Part shown: positions 43,678 through 51,274 of the stretch, one piece after another
Layout of the letters: every line of letters begins with the position of its first letter
Position numbering within the stretch: the first letter of the stretch is position 1
Assembly: GCF_042854845.1 (NCBI RefSeq)
Contig: NZ_AP031499.1
Coordinates: 170,428-234,427 of the forward strand
Source of the DNA: Maricurvus nonylphenolicus
GTDB lineage: Bacteria > Pseudomonadota > Gammaproteobacteria > Pseudomonadales > Cellvibrionaceae
Reading direction: 5' to 3'
DNA: 64,000 nt
The notes under the pieces: generated by a model
Seen by the model: only the letters and a program-made list of their open reading frames with translations
Databases searched by the model: none
Told to the model about the DNA's origin: nothing
Translations under genes and position numbers: made by a program

Positions 43678-45369
43678 CTATATTGATAGGTTTAAAGATT
43701 CAAAGTGATTAATTTCTTTCGATCCAGTGTCATAATAGTTCTCATCAAGTACAGAATACTTCTTGTCGAATTCTATAACTTTTCCTTCAAAATCAACCTC
43801 GCCTGAATCGACTAGGCCGACGATTAATTGCTTATCTTCTGGTCTACTTTCTTTTATGAAGCTGAGTATTTTATTTAAATTTTCCTTGTCCTGCTCTTGT
43901 TGGTTTGGTGCGTCGATAACAATCGGGAAGAAAGTAGCATTTCCATTCTTCTCTATAGCTGCTATAGAAGTAAAGAAATAAGCTAATATTGCACGGGGTA
44001 GATCACTCCCGCTTTCTTCAATAGATGGCGTTATATTTTTGTAAACACTTTCATCTAATGAATTTACATTCAGCTTTATAGTGTTTTTTCTCAAAAGTTC
44101 CCCGTGTTCTTCAATGATACGTTTTCTGCGTTCGGGGTCATCATACTTGGCCATCTCTTCGGTAGTTGAGGCTATTCTTAAATTCAAAGATTCGATTGAT
44201 TTAAGGTATTCTGTTTTTTCTTTATCTAGATGAATTATTAGCGCCTTCTTGCTTTCTAGATCGATTAGGTCTTTTAGCTTTATATCACCCTGCTTTTGGG
44301 ATAGTAGTTTATTTATCTTAAGGCGTGTGTCTCTGGCCTGGCTCATGGAGGATTCTGATTTTGAAATGGATTTTTCAATGTTTGACAAATCCTCTCTCAG
44401 CGATGAGAGTAAATCAACGCAGGTTTCAGTGTCTTGGGCTATATCAAAACGCTCAGAAAAAGAATTTTCGTAGTTGGCTCCACATGTGGGGCAATCGACA
44501 GTATCTCCGATGTCTGATGAAAATTTATAATCATCGCTTAGTTCGTCATGAGTTTTTACAACTATTTCGATCTGTGCCTCAATTCTAATCTTTTCTGTCT
44601 TTGAAGATATTATCTCATTCTTGTATTTTCTTTCTAAGCTCTTTAGTGCATTGCATCTATCTATTAATTCATTTACTTCATTTCTAAAGGCGTCTATATC
44701 TATGTCAAAATCCACGCCAGAAAAGTCAGATAGGGTTTTGTCGCGGACTGATTGAATGGCTTTTACTTGTCTTTCGGGTTCATCTTTTTCAGATTCTAGA
44801 TTTTTTCTGGTCGAGTCTAGCTGATACCATTTGTCCGGCTTTATTCCAAAATGATAGCCTGCAACACGCTGCTTCCAATAAGCAAATTGTCCTAGGTTCG
44901 TAAACGAACACCATGTTCCTGTCCATCCTTTGTCTTGATCAAGATAGAAAGGTAGCATTAAATATGCAGGTGGTGGGGTTATAGATTTACCATCTCGGTC
45001 AGTTAGCTTTAATCTAAAATCAAATATTCTAGCCAATTCAGGAGCCAGCTCATTAGTGACGCTGCTATATGTTCCAATCGGTTCTTTGGATGAGCTGAAC
45101 AGAGAAAATGATCCTCGATGCCTATAGATGTAAAAACTCAAATTATCTAACTTAAATTTTATCAGCGTTAGAATATCGGCATTTTTCCAGTTTTTATGGA
45201 TGTTGTGAGGGTTAGCTCCAAAGGCATACTGTATAGATTTAATGACAGACGACTTTCCTGTGTCATTTTCTCCCTTGATGATCGTGGCTATTGGGTCGAA
45301 CTCGATCTTCCTCGCCTTTTTTTCTCGATGAGAGACGAGAAGCATGCTTTCTAACTGCAAGCTTTTCAT
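43678..45369 (-). CDS. SMC/Rad50-like ABC ATPase with zinc hook (LmuB / ABC-3C type)
   Basis: 563 residues. Walker A at 33-40 (GENDTGKS), coiled coils on both sides of a zinc-hook CPTCG (about 291-295), the signature-like SGSDLPRAILAYFF, and Walker B with FFPIVIDAPNQQ (about 483). This is the layout of the ATPases in Lamassu and ABC-three-component defence systems. Its start overlaps the stop of the DUF4297 gene by ATGA. It would sense or grip DNA and license the nuclease; this is inferred from relatives. Confidence 0.85.
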   Translation of the reverse strand: MKSLQLESMLLVSHREKKARKIEFDPIATIIKGENDTGKSSVIKSIQYAFGANPHNIHKNWKNADILTLIKFKLDNLSFYIYRHRGSFSLFSSSKEPIGTYSSVTNELAPELARIFDFRLKLTDRDGKSITPPPAYLMLPFYLDQDKGWTGTWCSFTNLGQFAYWKQRVAGYHFGIKPDKWYQLDSTRKNLESEKDEPERQVKAIQSVRDKTLSDFSGVDFDIDIDAFRNEVNELIDRCNALKSLERKYKNEIISSKTEKIRIEAQIEIVVKTHDELSDDYKFSSDIGDTVDCPTCGANYENSFSERFDIAQDTETCVDLLSSLREDLSNIEKSISKSESSMSQARDTRLKINKLLSQKQGDIKLKDLIDLESKKALIIHLDKEKTEYLKSIESLNLRIASTTEEMAKYDDPERRKRIIEEHGELLRKNTIKLNVNSLDESVYKNITPSIEESGSDLPRAILAYFFTSIAAIEKNGNATFFPIVIDAPNQQEQDKENLNKILSFIKESRPEDKQLIVGLVDSGEVDFEGKVIEFDKKYSVLDENYYDTGSKEINHFESLNLSI

Positions 45370-46481
45370 TTTGTTTTATCCTTAGGTTTCTTATCAACTT
45401 CCGATATTGGATCATTTCTAAGTGCCTCATATACTATTGCTGCCTTAACGTAAGGCTCATCGTAATTTTCAGAATGTGCTTCCATAAGAAAAGGTAATGA
45501 GGAATCAACAAGCTCTTTTAGAGTATTAGTGTTCGAACGACTTGGGCATTCTATGACTGATAAAACATCATCACTTAATCTTAGATGTAGATCGTCTGTA
45601 ACGTTCATTTTATTAACTATATATTGCTGCCAACTTGACTTTATCTTTCTTATTTCATGAAAGGAAAAACTTTCTGCATTCAATACATGACTTGCCTCTT
45701 GCCATAAGTCTGAATCGCTGGTTCTCTGGGTGACAGCACCAATCATTGTTTGAAATTCAGATCTTCCAATACTTTTATGGGCTAGTAAATCCGCCGTATG
45801 ATCTACCTTTTTCTCATAGTTTGACTTTCTTCGTATCTCGTCAAAAAAGGTCTTATATACTAGAGATATATTGATTTCCGATTCGGGATGAACTTTTTCG
45901 AAAAACTCTACTAGCTTACCTTTTGTCGTAACTGAATGATCATCTATTCTTAAGTCATTTTTTTCTGTTTCTATTTTTTGTAAACCATGAATGTTGCAAA
46001 AATTTTGGCTTTCTGGCTCAAGAGCGGATTGTAGTTTTTCTTTATCTTTGTTGGATAGCTGGCTGAATTTTACCCTCTTCATTTCTAATGCTTTATCACC
46101 ATTTTTTAGTTTGGTTGATAAAGGTTGATTGGATGTGAAAACTAATTTGGTAGTATTTTCTGGAAATGATTGATAATTGTCATACAGTTTAGCAAGTATA
46201 GATGGAGAGCCCTTGTTTTCCTTTGTGAGGGCTCCAATAGTCCAATTCCCTGATGTTTTACTTTTGACTTGATAGAAAATGACTTCAGAAGGATCATTTT
46301 GCGAGTCAAACACGACAATATCGTCGTGATATTCAAAGACCATTAGATAATCAGAGTGGTTGGAATGTAACTCCAAAAGTTCACATAAAGACCAATTCTT
46401 TTGATAATCAAACCTGTTAGAAGACCTAGAACCAGCGTTTTCTCTCAATGGCTTGTCTGTAAAAGACTCTAGTAAACTCAT
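45366..46481 (-). CDS. DUF4297 (Cap4-type) dsDNA nuclease-domain effector
   Basis: 371 residues. The N-terminal PRENAGSRSSNRFDYQKNW (in the variant PLREN) is followed by E50 and D53/D54 (EYHDDIVVFD) and Q71-V-K73 (FYQVKSK), matching the PD-(D/E)xK-like core of DUF4297/Cap4. The C-terminal 200 residues are a helical region of the kind that contacts the ABC ATPase partner in such systems. First gene of a leftward operon with the SMC-like ATPase. Confidence 0.82.
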   Translation of the reverse strand: MSLLESFTDKPLRENAGSRSSNRFDYQKNWSLCELLELHSNHSDYLMVFEYHDDIVVFDSQNDPSEVIFYQVKSKTSGNWTIGALTKENKGSPSILAKLYDNYQSFPENTTKLVFTSNQPLSTKLKNGDKALEMKRVKFSQLSNKDKEKLQSALEPESQNFCNIHGLQKIETEKNDLRIDDHSVTTKGKLVEFFEKVHPESEINISLVYKTFFDEIRRKSNYEKKVDHTADLLAHKSIGRSEFQTMIGAVTQRTSDSDLWQEASHVLNAESFSFHEIRKIKSSWQQYIVNKMNVTDDLHLRLSDDVLSVIECPSRSNTNTLKELVDSSLPFLMEAHSENYDEPYVKAAIVYEALRNDPISEVDKKPKDKTK

Positions 46482-46652
46482 AAAAACTAATCCGATATTG
46501 AATATTTTCTCTCAGGTCGTCCAACCTATAGTTACTAGCTAGCCTCAAGACAGATACAACCGACAATTAACTTTCTTATAACCCTGAAAGCTTTTCTGTA
46601 GTTCCTATTGTAACTATCCCTGATCATTGCTCCACCAAACAGGAGAATGATC

Positions 46653-46943
46653 ATGCGCTACAGAATCCTCTTAGCCATTATTGCAATCACCATCGCCTCA
46701 GCAAGTCACGCGGTAACAGATCAAGAGCGTACAGTGCTCCAGCGTCTGCATTCTGAGCTAACCGTTATCAGTAGCATCGTTGAGGAAGCCGAGCAATCAG
46801 TCAACCAGAATGACCGTCAGCAGGTTGATTACGCGCAACTAAAAGCCGATTTGCAGCGTATTCAGGAGGGGGTTGGCGATATTTTGAACAATCAGCGCCG
46901 CGAACCGCGTTCCTTGCCGTCGATTTCTGGAGACTACCGCTAA
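46653..46943 (+). CDS. RAQPRD-family ICE protein (TIGR01690)
   Basis: 96 residues from ATG 46653, 7 bp after AGGAG; an ATG at 46647 is too close to it. Signal peptide ending ASHA, one helical hairpin, and NNQRREPRSL as the variant of the family's C-terminal RAQPRD motif. Resumes the transfer module after the cargo. Stop overlaps the next start. Confidence 0.88.
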   Translation: MRYRILLAIIAITIASASHAVTDQERTVLQRLHSELTVISSIVEEAEQSVNQNDRQQVDYAQLKADLQRIQEGVGDILNNQRREPRSLPSISGDYR

Positions 46944-47182
46944 TGGCGGTATCTGCCTCTCAAGAAGCCGCTTTCACCGGGGCAACCCTCGGTGTACCTA
47001 TGGCCAGCTTCAATCTCTCCATTCTACTGATCTTTTACTCCGTGCTCTACCTCTGGGCAGTTTGGGTGATTTATACCCAGTGGAAAGCCTGGTCGAGGCG
47101 CAAGATCGATTTTTATGACTTCCTCATGCGATCGGTCAGACCGATTTTCCTCACTCTGGTCTTAGGCTTCCTACTTCGATGA
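46943..47182 (+). CDS. Small ICE membrane protein TIGR03758
   Basis: 79 residues, two membrane helices. The family pattern SASQEAAF ... LSILLIFYSVLYLWAVWVIYTQWKAW is present. Shares one base with the previous gene. Confidence 0.88.
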   Translation: MAVSASQEAAFTGATLGVPMASFNLSILLIFYSVLYLWAVWVIYTQWKAWSRRKIDFYDFLMRSVRPIFLTLVLGFLLR

Positions 47183-47301
47183 CCTAAAGAAAATACCACT
47201 TTCATGTTGAGCCGTAGGCTCGACTTTTTAACCTCGTTATTGGCTCCGCCACCGCGACAGCAACAACGACAAACATTTGGCTACAACATAGGAGAATGCC
47301 A

Positions 47302-47688
47302 ATGAATGTCCTAACTGTCCTGTCGCGCCGTAACCGGCAACGAACGTATCAATTTCTCTACTCTCGATGGCAGATGCTGTGGATTGCGTTATTGGCGATT
47401 CCAGCTTATGCCCAGCTACCCACGCCGGTTGATCCTTCAAACGGTGCGCCCAATGGAAACTACCTGCAATTTATGGAGGGGTGGACTGGCGATGCCGTTG
47501 ATTACATCGCGCTGGCCATCTCTGGTGCGGGGTTTCTATGGGTGGGCTGGATTCTGCTTTCCAAGTTCAATGAAGCCAGAAGCTCTAACGATCCCGATTG
47601 GGGTTCTGTTGGCCTAACGGCTGTGATTGCCGGTGCGTTGCTGGCCATTGTGTCGTTCTTCTTGAATGAAGCCGTTGGCATCATCTAG
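47302..47688 (+). CDS. ICE membrane protein TIGR03745 (DUF2976)
   Basis: 128 residues from ATG 47302. Cleavable signal (WIALLAIPAYAQLP), then two membrane helices in a pilin-like arrangement (AVDYIALAISGAGFLWVGWI and VGLTAVIAGALLAIVSFFL). Possibly the pilin-like subunit of the MPF-G channel. A hairpin GAGCC-GTA-GGCTC followed by a T-run lies in the gap before it (47211-47228). Confidence 0.87.
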   Translation: MNVLTVLSRRNRQRTYQFLYSRWQMLWIALLAIPAYAQLPTPVDPSNGAPNGNYLQFMEGWTGDAVDYIALAISGAGFLWVGWILLSKFNEARSSNDPDWGSVGLTAVIAGALLAIVSFFLNEAVGII

Positions 47689-47696
47689 GAGCCACC

Positions 47697-48059
47697 ATGA
47701 CTACAGATCGCAATGAGCTACTGCCGCTGCGTCTGAATGCAGAACCCTCGATATTTCGGGGGTGCTCGCTTTCAGAACTGATGATGTTGGTGACTACGGG
47801 AGCAGCAATCTTAGTGCCTTCCAGCGTCATCATCTGCGGCTTGTTTGGCTATCTGATGATGGGCGTGGGCATCGGACTATTGCTCATTATTGGCTGGGTT
47901 GTCATCGGAGCTACGGTGCTACAAAAACTCAAGCGCGGTAGGCCACTGGGTTTCTACCAGTTGCGATTGCGGTTGTGGTTAGAGGATTGGCACCTACGCA
48001 AATCACCCTTTATTCGGCAAAGCCGCGTGTGGGATGTAGGCCGGAGGGTGCGGTTATGA
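47697..48059 (+). CDS. ICE membrane protein TIGR03750 (DUF3487)
   Basis: 120 residues. The N-terminal LPLRLNAEPSIFRGCSLSELM, two membrane helices, then KLKRGRPLGFYQLRLRLWLE identify the family. Ends by overlap with the next gene (ATGA). Confidence 0.92.
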   Translation: MTTDRNELLPLRLNAEPSIFRGCSLSELMMLVTTGAAILVPSSVIICGLFGYLMMGVGIGLLLIIGWVVIGATVLQKLKRGRPLGFYQLRLRLWLEDWHLRKSPFIRQSRVWDVGRRVRL

Positions 48060-48754
48060 AAGACCTTTTACCCTTTCGGAACAATCAGGCGCGTAACCGG
48101 CTGATGGCTACCACTGACCATGTTCGTTCACTGCGTATCGCTGTTGCCTTTTTGGTCGTCGTCATTGTGGCGCTGTGGTGGCGCAATGGTGTGTTGCAGG
48201 AAACGCGGCGGCTCTACATCCCTCCCGATTTAACCCAGGGCATGGTGACTCAGTTTGAAAACGTACCTGCGCCCTTGGTGTACACCTTTGCCTATTACAT
48301 CTTTCAACAACTGAATCGCTGGCCGTCTGATGGTGAAAAAGATTACCCGCAACAGATATACAAGTTGCAGGGTTTTATGACGCCTACTTGCCGGGTCGCA
48401 CTGGAAGCGGATATGAATGACAAGCAACGCCTGGGCGAGCTTCGCCAGCGTGTACGTAGCATTCAGGAAATACTCGGCCACTCTTACACGCGCTCGCGTG
48501 TGATTTTTGAGAGCAATAGCGCTTGGCTGACTTGGCTGGATGTGAATGTCACGGAATCCATAAACGGCCACCCCGTAAAAGATGTCATGTTGCGCTACCC
48601 GATGCGCATCGTCCGGTTCGATGTGGATAAAGAGGTTAACCCGTGGGGATTGGCGCTTGATTGCGATGACACCATGCGACCTGAACTGCTGAGCGAACAT
48701 CACATTGGCCAACCCTTTGTGCCGGAGGTAAATCATGCTGAACCTACGCAATAA
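48056..48754 (+). CDS. ICE protein TIGR03746 (PFL_4703, DUF2895)
   Basis: 232 residues from ATG 48056. A single N-terminal membrane anchor (LRIAVAFLVVVIVALWW), then a periplasmic domain with IPPDLTQG and VYTFAYYIFQQLNRWPSDGEKDY. Comparable to TraE/VirB8-type inner-membrane components. Confidence 0.92.
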   Translation: MKDLLPFRNNQARNRLMATTDHVRSLRIAVAFLVVVIVALWWRNGVLQETRRLYIPPDLTQGMVTQFENVPAPLVYTFAYYIFQQLNRWPSDGEKDYPQQIYKLQGFMTPTCRVALEADMNDKQRLGELRQRVRSIQEILGHSYTRSRVIFESNSAWLTWLDVNVTESINGHPVKDVMLRYPMRIVRFDVDKEVNPWGLALDCDDTMRPELLSEHHIGQPFVPEVNHAEPTQ

Positions 48755-49610
48755 TCCTATGCAGATCATTGTGGCTCTGTTTGCCTTGCTGCTTATATCC
48801 AGCATGGCTCTAGCAGATCCAACACCTGCCGCCGAGCGGATCGTTTGGGACAAGCGCCCGATTGCTGTACATATCCAAGGTGACCAAGAGCGCATCATTC
48901 ATTTCCCGAGCGATGTGCGCTACTGGTTGCCTGACAGTTTACAGCGCAAGGTATCCGTCGTTTCAGCTAACGGCGTTTTGTACATTCGAGCGGCTGAGTC
49001 TTTTCCGGCCACGCGTATCCGCGTGCAGAGTTTGATTGATCAAACGATTTACCTGCTCGATGTCACTGCTAATGACGCGAAGTCTGTTAGCGATGAACTG
49101 GTGATTATGAAGCCAGACGGTGCGGTTAATCAGGCCAAAGACCAGACGCAGAACCGCAAAGCTGATGATTGGCGTGTGCGTTTAACCCGATACGCCGCAC
49201 AACAACTTTATGCTCCAGAACGTTTATTACGTGGCGATAGCCAGATAAAGCGTATTCCCATTGATACTGAACAGTCTATTCCTCTCGTGCGTGGTCACCA
49301 GCTCAACGCGCTGCCTATCGCGGCGTGGCAAGGCGGCGGTTATACGGTCACTGCGATCAAGTTGCGCAATAACACCCAGCGTAAACAGTCATTAGTTTTT
49401 TCTGTCAGCCCTAAAACCGACTCAATTAATCTAGCGAGCACCTTGCGCGGTCGCTGGTTAACGGCTGCCACACAGCATGAATTTCTGGGCGCTGCTGGCA
49501 ATGACACTGATACGACTACCTTGTACCTAGTTTCAGATCGTCCGTTTATTGAAAGCCTGGGTTTTGTCGCTGCACCTAACAAAGAAGTTAAGGAGGCGAC
49601 CGATGGCTGA
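48735..49610 (+). CDS. ICE protein TIGR03749 (PFL_4704, TraK-like)
   Basis: 291 residues with a signal peptide ending SSMALA; ERIVWDKRPIAVHI is the family opening. Periplasmic or outer-membrane-associated core component. Overlaps its upstream neighbour by 20 bases. Confidence 0.92.
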   Translation: MLNLRNNPMQIIVALFALLLISSMALADPTPAAERIVWDKRPIAVHIQGDQERIIHFPSDVRYWLPDSLQRKVSVVSANGVLYIRAAESFPATRIRVQSLIDQTIYLLDVTANDAKSVSDELVIMKPDGAVNQAKDQTQNRKADDWRVRLTRYAAQQLYAPERLLRGDSQIKRIPIDTEQSIPLVRGHQLNALPIAAWQGGGYTVTAIKLRNNTQRKQSLVFSVSPKTDSINLASTLRGRWLTAATQHEFLGAAGNDTDTTTLYLVSDRPFIESLGFVAAPNKEVKEATDG

Positions 49611-50955
49611 GAAGCGTATGAATCCATTGCTTATCGGTGGCGCGGCAGTCGCGGTACTGTGTCTGTCTCTGGTGATGTGCTCTGACCGCAAGGTCAGCCA
49701 TCAGCCTATCCAAGCGGTGCCAGGTTATGATCCAGCCGCCAAGCGCGAAGATGGTGACACTCAAACCGATACCATTCGCGCATTGCAGGCTTATGCCCGC
49801 GAAGCGGTGAATAAGGCCGATGCCTTACATGCTTCGACCGAAGATAAGATGGGGCAAGTGCTGGAAAACCGGCAACAGCTCTCGACACTTGCCCAGTCCA
49901 GCGACGAAGCGCAGAAACAACTCGATGACACCAAGGCAACGGTGACCGAGTTAGAACAAACCCTATTGAACCTGCAACGTGAACTGGCCGATGTGCGCAG
50001 TGAACAAGCCTTAGCAAAAACACCTCTAAACGAAGATGGCCTACCCATAGGCTTCGGCTTTGATGAGCAAGGTGGTCTGCGTGACGATCCCAACCGAGGG
50101 GAATGGTTTAACCCGATTGATTGGGCAGAGCCAGAGTCCGACAGTGGTGAAGGAAACCGTTTTACTGGATTGCTACAAGGCCCAGCGGTCAACGCGGAGC
50201 CTGCCGACGATCAAGCATCACCCTCAAGACCGGAAGTTGTTATTGAGCCAGTGTATACCTTACCGAAAGATGCCACGCTCACAGATGGCTTGGCGCTGAC
50301 GGCGCTCATTGGTCGCATTCCTGTTGAGGGGCAAACACCTGACCCGTACCCCATAAAAATCTACATAGGCAAAGAAAACTTGTTAGCCAATGGTCATGAA
50401 CTGCCGGAAGTCGAAGGCATGATTTTTAGTGGCCTGGGCTTTGGTGATTGGAACCTGTCTTGTGTCAGTGCCCGGTTGATGTCGGCCACGTTTATTTTTG
50501 AGGACGGTTCTATCGTCAATCACAGCAGCGCCGGTCAGCCGTTGGGTTATATCTCTGATCCCAGCGGTGTGCCATGCGTTGCTGGGCGCTTTGTCACCAA
50601 TGCGCCAGCTTTTCTATCGCAACGCGTGGGTCTCGCCGCTCTTGGTGCAGCAGGCTCGGCTTACGCCGAAGCGCAACAGCAGCGCCAAACCTCAGCATTG
50701 ACAGGCACCACTACCAGCAATGTGACGGGCAACATTAACAAGCTGGCGGCGGGTGAAGCGGTGCAATCGGCCACGGATGAAGTGAGCGAGTGGCTACTGG
50801 CCAGACAGAAACAGAGTTTTGATGCGGTTGTCGTCAATCCAGGTGCGGCGGTATCCGTGCATCTGGATCGTAGCCTACCGCTGGATAAGAGTTCGATTAT
50901 TAGGAGGTTGCGTTATGCACAAGACGATTCGCACGCTCGCACTGATCTTGATTAG
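49603..50955 (+). CDS. ICE protein TIGR03752 (PFL_4705, TraB/VirB10-like)
   Basis: 450 residues from ATG 49603. One N-terminal membrane anchor (PLLIGGAAVAVLCLSLVM), then a coiled coil (about 60-130) and a C-terminal beta domain with the family segments GLTALIGRIPVEGQ-like and GLGFGDWNLSCVSARL. It bridges inner and outer membranes in the channel. Overlaps both neighbours. Confidence 0.92.
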   Translation: MAEKRMNPLLIGGAAVAVLCLSLVMCSDRKVSHQPIQAVPGYDPAAKREDGDTQTDTIRALQAYAREAVNKADALHASTEDKMGQVLENRQQLSTLAQSSDEAQKQLDDTKATVTELEQTLLNLQRELADVRSEQALAKTPLNEDGLPIGFGFDEQGGLRDDPNRGEWFNPIDWAEPESDSGEGNRFTGLLQGPAVNAEPADDQASPSRPEVVIEPVYTLPKDATLTDGLALTALIGRIPVEGQTPDPYPIKIYIGKENLLANGHELPEVEGMIFSGLGFGDWNLSCVSARLMSATFIFEDGSIVNHSSAGQPLGYISDPSGVPCVAGRFVTNAPAFLSQRVGLAALGAAGSAYAEAQQQRQTSALTGTTTSNVTGNINKLAAGEAVQSATDEVSEWLLARQKQSFDAVVVNPGAAVSVHLDRSLPLDKSSIIRRLRYAQDDSHARTDLD

Positions 50956-51271
50956 TACCGCATTCATCAGTGGTTGCGCCAGTTCTAAGAGCCGGGTGTT
51001 TGGTCAAGACATGCCGAGTATGAAAGCCATACACGACGACAAGTTTCAGAATGAAGATGCGGCACCGCTAACTAAACCTTTACGGGAAGTGCATTTGAAA
51101 GAGCCAGCAGCCGATTCAGAGTTTCAATGGCTGCCGAATCCGACGTTAACCATGTACGTGTTTCCACATTTGAGTGGCGCTGGACATCCCGTGCCAGGAT
51201 ACAGCACCTTCTTTAAGTTTTACACCCAGGATCACGTTGCTGCGCCGGGTGAAATCCAGGGTTGGGAGTAA
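50915..51271 (+). CDS. ICE lipoprotein TIGR03751 (VirB7/TraV-like)
   Basis: 118 residues from ATG 50915. A lipoprotein signal with lipobox FISGC, then the family segment DMPSMKAIHDDKF and LPNPTLTMYVFPHLSG. Outer-membrane lipoprotein of the channel. Confidence 0.9.
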   Translation: MHKTIRTLALILISTAFISGCASSKSRVFGQDMPSMKAIHDDKFQNEDAAPLTKPLREVHLKEPAADSEFQWLPNPTLTMYVFPHLSGAGHPVPGYSTFFKFYTQDHVAAPGEIQGWE

Positions 51272-51274
51272 GCC

